From: CAYWTX01 sp964461295
GTDB taxonomy: Bacteria; Planctomycetota; Phycisphaerae; SM23-33
Assembly: GCA_964461295.1 (NCBI GenBank)
Contig: CAYWTX010000292.1
Span: forward strand, 1 to 9,610
DNA: 9,610 nucleotides
Direction: 5' to 3'
Within the stretch, counting starts at the first letter, position 1; each line of letters begins with the position of its first letter. The translations under genes were made by a program, and so were the position numbers. This document shows positions 1 through 6,493 of the stretch, in pieces. The notes beneath the pieces were generated by a model that was not told the DNA's origin, searched no databases, and worked only from the letters and a program-made list of their open reading frames with translations.

Positions 1-10
1 CGCCTCCCCC

Positions 11-1117
11 CTAGCGTATCTTCAGGCTCTCGCCCTCGTACGTGATGCCCAGCGGCACGATCTCCACCGCCTTGCGCCCGCCCTCGCCGCGGACGCTGCC
101 CGCACGCCACGCCTTCAGCCCCGCCGTCTCCGCCGCCGCCAGGGCGGCGACGACCTCGCCCGGCCGCACGTACACCGCGAAGCCCACGCCCATGTTGAAC
201 GTGCCATACGCCTCGCGCTCGTCCATCTGCGTCTGCTCTTGCAGGAAGCGGAACACCGGCTGCGGCTGCGGCACGTGCTCGATGCGGTACACCAGCGGCG
301 CCTCCAGCCGCATCAGCTTCCGCCACCCGTGACCGGTCAGGTGCACCGCGTAGCGAAGCTTCACGCCGGAGGCCTGGCACGCGGCCACGAACGGCACGTA
401 GATCACCGACCCATCGAGCAGGGCCTCGCCGTAGCTTCGCCCGTCCGACAGCGGCGTCAGGTATCCCCTCGGCAGCCGGTCGGCGATGGCGCGGCACAGC
501 GTCAGGCCGTTGGTCTGCACGCCGGAACTGGCCAGGCACACGATGGCGTCGCCGTCCTGGACGTCGCCGGCAATGCGGTGGCTCTTGGGCGCGATCCGCC
601 CCATCGCCGAGCCGCCCAGCAGCACCGCCTTCGCCTCGACGATCCCCTTCAGCACCTGCGTCTCGCCGCCGCCCCAGGCGGCGCCCGCCAGGCGGCAGCC
701 CTCGGCGAACCCCTCGGCCAGGTCCCCCGCGCGACGCGCCTCGCCCAGGTAGTCGCTGTCGCCCACGGCCAGGAACATCTGCACCGACACCGGCAGAGCG
801 CCCGTCGTGCACAGGTCGTTGACGATGGTCGACACGTCGTCGATGGCGACGTTGCGGTAGAAGCTTCGCCCGGTCAGTCGATACATCGCGTCGGCCACGA
901 GCGACTTGGTCCCCAAGGCCTCCTCGACGTGCGCGAGGTACTCCCGCTCGCCCTCCAGCAGGTAGGCGCTCTCGCCGCGGATGTTCGCCGGCTCGGCCAG
1001 GCCGTGCGCGCCGAGCCCGCCCGCTGTGGTCCGCCCGGCCGCCTGGCAGGCCCGCTTGAAGGCGTCCAGCACGTCGTACCTCACGCCGCTCTGCTCGTAG
1101 GTCAGGGGTGTGGCCAT
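11..1117 (-). CDS. purM: PurM-family protein (phosphoribosylformylglycinamidine cyclo-ligase / AIR synthase-like)
   Basis: This 368-residue protein aligns along its length with AIR synthase, the cytosolic enzyme that closes the imidazole ring (FGAM + ATP to AIR) in purine synthesis. Visible landmarks are GGLGAHG near residue 33, GTK at 69-71, a VNDL block at 99-102, GGGET at 149-153, SSGVQTNG near 198, HLTGHG at 259-264 and FNMGVG at 307-312. These match family blocks known from E. coli PurM (DGVGTK, VNDL, GGET, SSGPHSNG, HLTGGG, FNCGVG). Several are altered: EALGTK replaces DGVGTK and HLTGHG replaces HLTGGG, so it is a divergent member and a related PurM-fold activity is possible. I chose the ATG at 1117 because homology begins there (MATPLTYEQSGV); the open frame extends 27 codons upstream but that part looks non-coding. 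There is no Shine-Dalgarno; a promoter-like sequence lies directly upstream. The stop is 10 bases from the window edge. Confidence 0.85.
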   Translation of the reverse strand: MATPLTYEQSGVRYDVLDAFKRACQAAGRTTAGGLGAHGLAEPANIRGESAYLLEGEREYLAHVEEALGTKSLVADAMYRLTGRSFYRNVAIDDVSTIVNDLCTTGALPVSVQMFLAVGDSDYLGEARRAGDLAEGFAEGCRLAGAAWGGGETQVLKGIVEAKAVLLGGSAMGRIAPKSHRIAGDVQDGDAIVCLASSGVQTNGLTLCRAIADRLPRGYLTPLSDGRSYGEALLDGSVIYVPFVAACQASGVKLRYAVHLTGHGWRKLMRLEAPLVYRIEHVPQPQPVFRFLQEQTQMDEREAYGTFNMGVGFAVYVRPGEVVAALAAAETAGLKAWRAGSVRGEGGRKAVEIVPLGITYEGESLKIR

Positions 1118-1152
1118 TGATGCATCATGGGTGAGGAGCGACGACGGGTCAA
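1118..1152 (-). promoter_or_regulatory. Putative sigma70-like promoter giving a leaderless purM mRNA
   Basis: On the minus strand TTGACC (1147-1152) is followed after exactly 17 bases by CATGAT (1124-1129). Six bases later comes the ATG of the PurM gene, so transcription would begin at or next to the start codon. No Shine-Dalgarno is present between them, which fits a leaderless transcript. The -35 matches 5 of 6 and the -10 matches 4 of 6 consensus positions. The -35 also overlaps an inverted repeat, GGGTC-AA-GACCC at 1146-1157, which could be an operator. This is pattern matching only. Confidence 0.45.
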
Positions 1153-1211
1153 GACCCTCAAGGCTTCGTCCCCGCCGCCGCTGAACGGGCTCCCCCAACA
1201 GCTTGCCGTGA

Positions 1212-1231
1212 GGCGGTCCTTCCAGACCGCC
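1212..1231 (-). terminator. Stem-loop directly after the nucleotidyltransferase stop codon
   Basis: A perfect 7-bp stem (GGCGGTC / GACCGCC) with a 6-base loop begins one base after the TAG at 1233-1235 on the minus strand. No U-tract follows, so it is either a weak or factor-assisted terminator, an mRNA 3'-end stabiliser, or a copy of a dispersed palindromic repeat. The rest of the 1118-1232 gap shows only the purM promoter-like elements. Confidence 0.4.
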
Positions 1232-1232
1232 G

Positions 1233-1824
1233 CTACAGCCCCTGTTCCCCCGAATCGATCAATTCCCTCAACCGCTCGCCCAGCGGCGCTGGAAGCCGGT
1301 CACACCAGCCTTCGTCGATCAATCCGACCTCCAGCAGGTCCAGCAGGTGAGCCTTGTCCTTCAGCCGGCAGGCGTTCAGCTTCATCCGCACAAGCGCCGC
1401 GAGAGTCGGCACGGGAAACTCGGGGCCGGCCTCACTTTCAGAGACATCCGGCGCGGGCAAGGGATGCTCCGGACGAACCTTCTCACCCGCAAACACGATA
1501 TGCAGCGCGCCGCGAACCGACCCCGACGGACCGTCGAGGAACAGGGCGACCCCGGAGACGTTCTGGCGGACGAACCCAGATGCCTGAAGCACCTCGACCA
1601 CCCGGTCGAAATCCCGCCGGCGCACCAGCAGATCCACGCCCTTGGCATTCCGCACCGCCTCCTGGTCCACCCGCGCCACCCACGCCGCCACGGCGTTGCA
1701 GCCGATCACGGCGTGCGGCAGGCCGGCCCGCCGCAGCGCGCCCGTGGCGCGCCCGCTCTCGCACGTCTTCCACGGCGGCTACCATCCTTTCCCACGAAAA
1801 TGCTTTCAGCTCAACGGGAGCCAT
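1233..1824 (-). pseudogene. Nucleotidyltransferase-fold (AbiEii-like) gene split by a one-base frameshift
   Basis: The N-terminal part starts at the ATG at 1824 (MAPVELKAFSWERMVAAVEDV) behind a good Shine-Dalgarno (GGAGAGG, 1828-1834). The C-terminal part lies in a different frame (GALRRAGLPHAVIGCNAVAAW and on to the TAG at 1233). Removing one base near 1744-1754, for example one C in the minus-strand run GCGCGCCACG, joins them into a continuous protein of 196 residues. That protein resembles a widespread family of small nucleotidyltransferase-fold proteins that read GGNAVAAW, then RDVD or KDVD, then FAGEKVRPEYPLPAPDV. Here the GG is GC and the acidic D-x-D site reads KGVD, so a probable metal-binding Asp is missing. 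The downstream fragment alone has only a GTG at 1709 inside the domain and a stop (TAG) upstream in its frame. The gene is therefore probably inactive, unless the shift is a sequencing error. Substrate and role are unknown. Confidence 0.7.
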
Positions 1825-1827
1825 GAT

Positions 1828-1834
1828 CCTCTCC
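1828..1834 (-). promoter_or_regulatory. Ribosome binding site fixing the start of the frameshifted gene
   Basis: GGAGAGG on the minus strand ends three bases before the ATG at 1824, with its GGAG core six bases away. It shows that the true 5' end of the nucleotidyltransferase gene lies in the frame upstream of the frameshift. No convincing -35/-10 pair is visible in the gap up to 2049. Confidence 0.6.
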
Positions 1835-1988
1835 AATCGTGACAAGCATACCGCGCAAGAACCCCAACGAGGTGATGCCGCCGCCTCACTCACGGCGGTT
1901 GGACCTGCGAACGTCGGCGCATACGGTATTCGCTTGAGGCGCCCGCCAGCGGCCGTCGTCGCCGAAGACCGGTCCAAGGGGTTCATCT

Positions 1989-2037
1989 CCCGCCTGCAAT
2001 CCCTCCAGGAACGCGACCTATTGTGGGATTGGGCGGG
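1989..2037 (-). terminator. Long imperfect stem-loop downstream of the GH38-like gene
   Basis: The arms CCCGCC+CAATCCC and GGGATTG+GGCGGG form 13 base pairs interrupted by a two-base bulge, closing a 21-base loop. The structure starts 12 bases beyond the TGA at 2050-2052. No run of T follows on the minus strand, so termination would be Rho-assisted or the hairpin may protect the 3' end. Its position between two same-strand genes suggests they are separate transcription units or differentially expressed. Confidence 0.55.
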
Positions 2038-2049
2038 TGGCGCGGATCG

Positions 2050-5004
2050 TCACCCGTCCAGATCAACCGCGATCTCGCCCACCGCGTTGGCTGGCAGTTC
2101 GATCCTGGCTTCGCTGCCGGCAACCGTGGCGCCGGCAGCGTGGCGGATGCGTTGCCCCGGCACCTCCAATCGCAAGTGGCGATGGCGTCCAGCGCGTTCC
2201 GCAAGGCGCAGACTCAAGCCGCTTCTTGTGGCGCGCAGGCAGAGCACCTGAATGCCGTCGGGTTCACGACCGTATTCCTCCAAACGGATCAGACTTCCTT
2301 GGGCGGCGGTGAATGGAGCGTCGGCATCGTGGTTTTCCACCAGTTCCGCCGTCAACGGAAAAGCGGTCTGGTCGCCCAAAGTCTGGGCCGCCTGTATGTC
2401 AAAGACCGTCTGCGGGCTGATGCGGAACCGCCAGTGGGTGCTTTCGCGGTTGCGGCGGGTGACGTTGCCGCACTTCCAGTGGCCATTCAAAGACAGGTTC
2501 AGCCAAAGTTCCGCGGCAAGGGCCGCCGGCCATTGGCGGTGCCAGTGCAACAGGTGCTGACCACCGAAACTGATCACGGGCGCCTCGGGGCTGGACACGA
2601 CCAGGGCGCCCTCGGCGCCATGCACGGCGGCCCAGCGATCGGCAACATGGAGGTCACGGAATGCGCCGGGGGCGAGGTCGCCGATCGGATCGACGGTCAG
2701 GCCGCCGCCGTCATAGGCAAAGTGCGGAGTCGCGATCGCGGCTGGAATGGCCAGGGCCAGGGATTCGACGTCAAAGGATTCCTGACGTTCCACAAAGAGA
2801 TCAAATTGCAGTTCGGGGGCATGGGCGAAGGCGCGGACCTGGAGATCCATCCGGGCGTAGTGGCCAAGGAGCGTTGTCGCCGTATAGCCAACGAACACCG
2901 GTCCATCGACGAAGGGCACCAGGGATTGAAGACGAGGCAGTACAGTCTCGGTGATCCGGTAGAAGCGATCGTTGTCAGTGAAATCCTTGGGTTTCGCGCA
3001 GTTGATGGCATAGCCGTTCAGCCGGCATTCGCCAAGAAGCGCGGCGCCGCCCGTAGTCGCGTGGGGAAGCAGTGATCGACCGCCGTGTTTCCAGGCCAGG
3101 ATCGCGCCAGTGGCGTGGTCGAGGTCCAACTGCCCGCGGCCCCAACTCAGGCGCGCCCTGGCATCGCCGCCGGGCTTCTCCTGCCAGGTTGCCGGCGGCG
3201 CCGTGGTGTCGACGTCATCCACGGCTTCAAGGCTGTACAGACGATACCCTAGCGCCGGGACTTCCGAGGCGAGGAAATGCAGATCCAGGAGGTGCCAGGC
3301 GGTGGTCTGGTGGTAGTTGGCGCGGTCCTTCAGTTTCGGATCGGTCTGGTGCGGAACGATCTGCCCGGTGGCCAGATCGCGAACCTGGAATCGCGTGCGG
3401 TGACGCAGGTGCCGGATATGAATGCGCGCCGTGGCCACGGCGGTCATCGGCTGGGCAAGATGGTTGATCACGACCAGCAGCGGAGCGTCGCTTGCGGCAG
3501 GCGCGGCGAAGCGGCGAGTGAGGGCGGCGAGATCCTGCCAGGCTGTGGTGCGTAACACCTCGTCGGCGCGGCGGATTGGACCCGCGGACTGTTGAATGTC
3601 GTCCAGGGTCCTCGCGTGATAGCGGTCGCAGTATCCTTCCAGACCGTGGGTGTGCTCATGCTGGCGGATCACGTCTTCGCTGATGTGATATGTGTCGAGC
3701 GTGCTTTCACCGGCGCCGGCCAGGACGCGCCACAGCGCCACCTGTTCGGCGCGGCGCAACCGCAACGCCGTGCGCCGGGCCAGGGCGGTCAGATCGGGAA
3801 CCGCAAGTCCCAATGTCACCCAGGCGGTCGGAAACTGCCCGGTGAGCAGTGGTAGCTTCCCATCCATGACGCTTTCGATATCGCGATGCGCTGCCGTGTT
3901 CGTTGACAGGCAAATCGTCGGCGAGGCAAAGGTCTGGTTCCACCACGCCACCAGATCACAGGCAGCGGGAACTGGTCGGCAGAAATCCGATCCCAAGGAA
4001 ATGAGGGCTACCCGAATCGCTGGGTCCGTGGCCTGGGTCAGCGTTTGTGCCAGGGCGATGCCGGCGGCCTGCGGCGACAGATCCAGCGCTCCCAGGATCC
4101 TGCCTCCGGTCGCGTAGGATCCCAGGTGCGGATCCTGAGTATGGCGCCAGATCTGTATCTCGTTCACGCCATCTGGTTCCCAGCGGAAGCAGCGTGGCAC
4201 CCAGCCATCATGGTTCAGAGAATACTGGGCATTCGCGCCCCAGGTGAGGTATCGCACGCCGGCGGCGATCATCGCCGCCGCCAGGCGCGGATGCAGACCT
4301 GGTACATCAATGTGGTGGGCACTGGTGACGCTGCCACCCAGGCGATCGGCCAGACGCCGCGCCCGATCACAGAGGCGGAATACTTCTTCGGGATCGCAGG
4401 GCGGCAACACAACATTGCCGGAAAACGCGCCGATTTCAATGCGGCCTTCCTTGACCAGGGCGGCCAAGCGGGCTTGTTCTGCCGGACGACGCGAGTCAAG
4501 CCAGTCGTCAACCAGGGCGGCGACCTCGACATTCCAGGTGAAACGCTGGCCTTCGGGTAGATTGGCCGTCGCTTCACAGGTCTCGATCGCCAGATCCAGA
4601 TCCTGAACGAAACTCGACCGCATCCGGTCAGGCAGATCAGCCCAGCCGAAATCACTGTGACCGAAGTGCACCAGGTGCGCCCGGGTCAGCAGTGCCGGCC
4701 AGGAGTCGATGGTGAGTTGGATGGCCTGGTCGCCAGACACTACCTGCCAGGTGCCGGGTCGTGGCGGCAGCGCCACCATGCGGTACTCGCCCCAGGTGGC
4801 GAGAGTCTTGACGGACAGGCCATCTGCCTGAAGGCCAGGCCCGAAAAAGCGAGCGTCAACATGATCGACATTGACGACAGAACCGCCGCTGGCGTTCTCT
4901 GGTTGAGCGGCGAACCCGACACCGGCCTCGGCTGGAACGCGCAGCAATGCCAAACGTTGCCCGGACTTCAGAAGGCAAGGAGTCGCGAGGAGTTCCCAGG
5001 TCAC
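2050..5004 (-). CDS. GH38 (alpha-mannosidase)-like glycoside hydrolase, 984 residues
   Basis: The N-terminal half carries the metal-site signature of the GH38 catalytic domain. HxD occurs in GHSDFGWAD (H116, D118), as in the HxDxGW motif of alpha-mannosidases. D233 in IDVPG followed by AGVRYLTWGAN corresponds to the nucleophile/metal Asp region, and H451 in HEHTHG is the candidate final metal ligand. Residues 160-200 hold the usual NVEVAALVDDW and RIEIGAFSGN blocks. From about residue 505 (VVINHLAQPM) the protein looks like the beta-sandwich domains that follow in this family. Substrate cannot be told; glycoside or mannoside cleavage is inferred. No signal peptide or membrane segment is seen. 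The GTG at 5004 was chosen for its AGGAGA eight bases upstream; the frame stays open to 5244 but those 80 codons look non-coding. In a hand-read stretch of about 57 codons GC3 is roughly 63%, well below the roughly 95% of the neighbouring NDK gene, hinting at a separate origin. Confidence 0.8.
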   Translation of the reverse strand: MTWELLATPCLLKSGQRLALLRVPAEAGVGFAAQPENASGGSVVNVDHVDARFFGPGLQADGLSVKTLATWGEYRMVALPPRPGTWQVVSGDQAIQLTIDSWPALLTRAHLVHFGHSDFGWADLPDRMRSSFVQDLDLAIETCEATANLPEGQRFTWNVEVAALVDDWLDSRRPAEQARLAALVKEGRIEIGAFSGNVVLPPCDPEEVFRLCDRARRLADRLGGSVTSAHHIDVPGLHPRLAAAMIAAGVRYLTWGANAQYSLNHDGWVPRCFRWEPDGVNEIQIWRHTQDPHLGSYATGGRILGALDLSPQAAGIALAQTLTQATDPAIRVALISLGSDFCRPVPAACDLVAWWNQTFASPTICLSTNTAAHRDIESVMDGKLPLLTGQFPTAWVTLGLAVPDLTALARRTALRLRRAEQVALWRVLAGAGESTLDTYHISEDVIRQHEHTHGLEGYCDRYHARTLDDIQQSAGPIRRADEVLRTTAWQDLAALTRRFAAPAASDAPLLVVINHLAQPMTAVATARIHIRHLRHRTRFQVRDLATGQIVPHQTDPKLKDRANYHQTTAWHLLDLHFLASEVPALGYRLYSLEAVDDVDTTAPPATWQEKPGGDARARLSWGRGQLDLDHATGAILAWKHGGRSLLPHATTGGAALLGECRLNGYAINCAKPKDFTDNDRFYRITETVLPRLQSLVPFVDGPVFVGYTATTLLGHYARMDLQVRAFAHAPELQFDLFVERQESFDVESLALAIPAAIATPHFAYDGGGLTVDPIGDLAPGAFRDLHVADRWAAVHGAEGALVVSSPEAPVISFGGQHLLHWHRQWPAALAAELWLNLSLNGHWKCGNVTRRNRESTHWRFRISPQTVFDIQAAQTLGDQTAFPLTAELVENHDADAPFTAAQGSLIRLEEYGREPDGIQVLCLRATRSGLSLRLAERAGRHRHLRLEVPGQRIRHAAGATVAGSEARIELPANAVGEIAVDLDG

Positions 5005-5011
5005 ATTCGTT

Positions 5012-5017
5012 TCTCCT
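5012..5017 (-). promoter_or_regulatory. Shine-Dalgarno deciding the GTG start of the GH38-like gene
   Basis: AGGAGA on the minus strand places its AGGAG core eight bases from the GTG at 5004. It selects this start over the ATG 80 codons upstream (5244), which has no comparable site and whose extra codons resemble no domain. Confidence 0.65.
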
Positions 5018-5071
5018 GTGCTTGTGTTGGAACTGGCAGGGAGTTTGTAGCACTTCACCCGTGTGCAACGG

Positions 5072-5100
5072 ACTGTACTGGTAACGACGGCAGTTGGCAA
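5072..5100 (-). promoter_or_regulatory. Candidate sigma70 promoter for the GH38-like gene
   Basis: TTGCCA (5095-5100, 5 of 6 matches) and TACAGT (5072-5077, 4 of 6) are separated by 17 bases on the minus strand. The expected start of transcription near 5065 would give a leader of about 60 bases carrying the AGGAGA site. Evidence is spacing and consensus only. Confidence 0.45.
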
Positions 5101-5133
5101 GTCGTCAGGTAGGTCGGGGGGCTGAGGGATCCA

Positions 5134-5149
5134 GGGCGGGCAGCCGCCC
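5134..5149. other. GC-rich hairpin in the divergent intergenic region
   Basis: GGGCGG and CCGCCC form a 6-bp stem with a 4-base loop, with a weaker GGGC/GCCC repeat beside it. It lies between the outward promoters of the GH38-like and NDK genes. The rest of 5005-5305 holds the promoter candidates, the paired palindromes and the NDK ribosome binding site; no gene is seen there. Confidence 0.3.
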
Positions 5150-5183
5150 GGGCTTGCCCGACCGCACAGATCGCCCCCGGCGC

Positions 5184-5213
5184 TTGCCTGAACTGTGCGC
5201 TCTCTGCTAAGCT
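5184..5213 (+). promoter_or_regulatory. Weak promoter candidate for the NDK-MBL operon
   Basis: TTGCCT (5184-5189) and TAAGCT (5208-5213) are 18 bases apart, and TG at 5205-5206 gives an extended -10 (TGC before the hexamer). The hexamers match consensus poorly (4 of 6 and 3 of 6), so this is only the best candidate in the region. Confidence 0.25.
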
Positions 5214-5221
5214 TCCTGCTT

Positions 5222-5246
5222 CCGCATGAATGCGGGTTGCGCAACC
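5222..5246. repeat. Two abutting palindromes upstream of the NDK gene
   Basis: CCGCATGAATGCGG (5222-5235, 6-bp arms around GA) shares one base with GGTTGCGCAACC (5235-5246, a perfect 12-bp palindrome). They lie 60-84 bases before the NDK start and just downstream of the promoter candidate, a usual place for a repressor operator or an mRNA leader structure. No regulator can be named. Confidence 0.45.
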
Positions 5247-5294
5247 GTCAACCCAGCGGCACGGGTTCCTGGAGCGGCCCGGCCGGAAAACCAC

Positions 5295-5300
5295 AGGAGA
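5295..5300 (+). promoter_or_regulatory. Shine-Dalgarno deciding the TTG start of the NDK gene
   Basis: AGGAGA with its AGGAG core six bases before the TTG at 5306 selects this codon. The ATG at 5195 in the same frame would add 37 residues of no recognisable character that run through the palindromes. Confidence 0.7.
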
Positions 5301-5305
5301 CTGCC

Positions 5306-6493
5306 TTGGCCGACGAACTCGCCTACGCGTTGATCACCCCCTACTCGCTATTCAAGAGCCGCACCGGCGGCATCATCGGGCGGCTGCTCGCCTACGCCAA
5401 GCTCGACTTCGTGGCCACCCGCATGTTCGCCTTCTCCGACGCCTTCGTCGACGCCTACGCCAAGGTCGTCGCCCCGGACGACTGCGAACCGGCCATGGCC
5501 AATGCCTGGCGCGACTACGTCAACGGCTCGTTGCGGCGCAGCAACCGCTGGGGCTACCTCCCCCGCTGCATGCTCCTGCTGTTCCGCGGGCCCAACGCCG
5601 TCGCCCACCTCAAGGACGACGTGATCGGCCCCGTCACCGATCAGCCCACCGGCGCCACGATCCGAGGGACCTACGGCGACTTCATCCGCGACGACGCCGG
5701 CAAGGTCCACTACTTCGAGCCCGCCGTGCTCACCTGCCCGGACCGGGCCCTCAACGACCGGCACCTCAAGCTGTTCGCCGACTTCGCCGGCTCCGACGGC
5801 GGAGTGCTCTCCTGCCGCCCCGAGTTCAAGCAGGACCCCGAAGTCTCCCTGGTCATGATCAAGCCCGATAACTTCTACCAGCGCAGCCGCCGGCCCGGGA
5901 ATATCATCGACGCCTTTAGCCTCACCGGCCTGAGGGTCGTCGGCGCCAAGCTCTTCCACATGACCGTCGCCCAGGGCGAGGAATTCTACGGCCCGCTCAA
6001 GAGCCTGTTCGACAGCAAGCTCCAGAAGCCCCTGGCGGGCACCGTCCACGAGCGACTGGCCGACGTGTTCGACTTCCCCTTCACGCAGGAAGACGCCGCC
6101 GTGCTCGCCAAACACCTGGCCGAGCGGAACGCCAACACCGAGTTCAACAAGATCGTCCAGTACATGACCGGCGTGGACCCGGCGAGCGTGGCCGACCCGG
6201 CCGCAAAGGCCCGCATCAGCCAGGCCAAGTGCCTGGCCCTGCTCTACGAAGGCCCCGACGCCATCGCCAAGATCCGCAACGTCCTGGGATCCACCGATCC
6301 CGCCAAGGCCGAGCCGGGCACCGTGCGCAGCGACTTCGGGCGCGACCTGATGCGAAACGGCGCACACGCCTCCGACTCGCCCGACAACGCCATCCGCGAA
6401 CGCAGGATCGTCGGCCTGTACGACAATCAGCGGCAGACCTGCGACGTCTCGCAGATCATCAACGATTACCTGCGCTCGCGGAAACAGCCGTGA
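5306..6493 (+). CDS. Tandem nucleoside diphosphate kinase, degenerate N-domain plus active C-domain
   Basis: NDK transfers the gamma phosphate between nucleoside triphosphates and diphosphates through a phospho-histidine. The C-terminal half has the full signature: VMIKPD at 183-188 (Lys186), RPGNIIDAF near 196, EFYGPL at 226-231, LLYEGPDAI at 312-320, GSTDPAKAEPGTVRSDFG at 328-345, and RNGAHASDS at 350-358 with catalytic His354. Between EFYGPL and the next strand sit about 75 extra residues absent from the usual ~150-residue enzyme. Residues 1-160 repeat the same order in weak form: LITPY at 9-13 for IKPD, LLLFRGPNAV at 90-99, GATIRGTYG at 116-124, then AVLTCPDRAL at 140-149 in the place of HASDSPDNAI. 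There Lys is Thr and the catalytic His is Ala, so the first domain is probably non-catalytic. Start TTG is set by AGGAGA. The stop overlaps the next gene's start. GC3 is very high, so it is native-looking. Total length is 395 residues. Confidence 0.85.
   Translation: MADELAYALITPYSLFKSRTGGIIGRLLAYAKLDFVATRMFAFSDAFVDAYAKVVAPDDCEPAMANAWRDYVNGSLRRSNRWGYLPRCMLLLFRGPNAVAHLKDDVIGPVTDQPTGATIRGTYGDFIRDDAGKVHYFEPAVLTCPDRALNDRHLKLFADFAGSDGGVLSCRPEFKQDPEVSLVMIKPDNFYQRSRRPGNIIDAFSLTGLRVVGAKLFHMTVAQGEEFYGPLKSLFDSKLQKPLAGTVHERLADVFDFPFTQEDAAVLAKHLAERNANTEFNKIVQYMTGVDPASVADPAAKARISQAKCLALLYEGPDAIAKIRNVLGSTDPAKAEPGTVRSDFGRDLMRNGAHASDSPDNAIRERRIVGLYDNQRQTCDVSQIINDYLRSRKQP

Noticed and set aside
1744..1754. 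Programmed ribosomal frameshift in the nucleotidyltransferase gene
   Set aside because: No slippery heptamer or A-rich/U-rich slip site and no obvious stimulatory structure; a mutation or sequencing error is simpler.
1127..2251. 374-codon plus-strand frame across 1.1-2.25 kb
   Set aside because: Rich in Pro, Arg, Ala and Ser, runs across three minus-strand features and their hairpins, and has no domain character.
2023..3075. 350-codon plus-strand frame opposite the GH38-like gene
   Set aside because: No domain and no ribosome binding site, and the minus-strand frame carries continuous homology through this part.
5005..5244. N-terminal extension of the GH38-like protein to the ATG at 5244
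   Set aside because: The extra 80 residues look random, would be translated through the promoter candidate, and lack a ribosome binding site; the GTG at 5004 has a strong one.
5348..6367. 339-codon open frame antisense to the NDK
   Set aside because: Same antisense artefact; the plus-strand NDK motifs are unmistakable.
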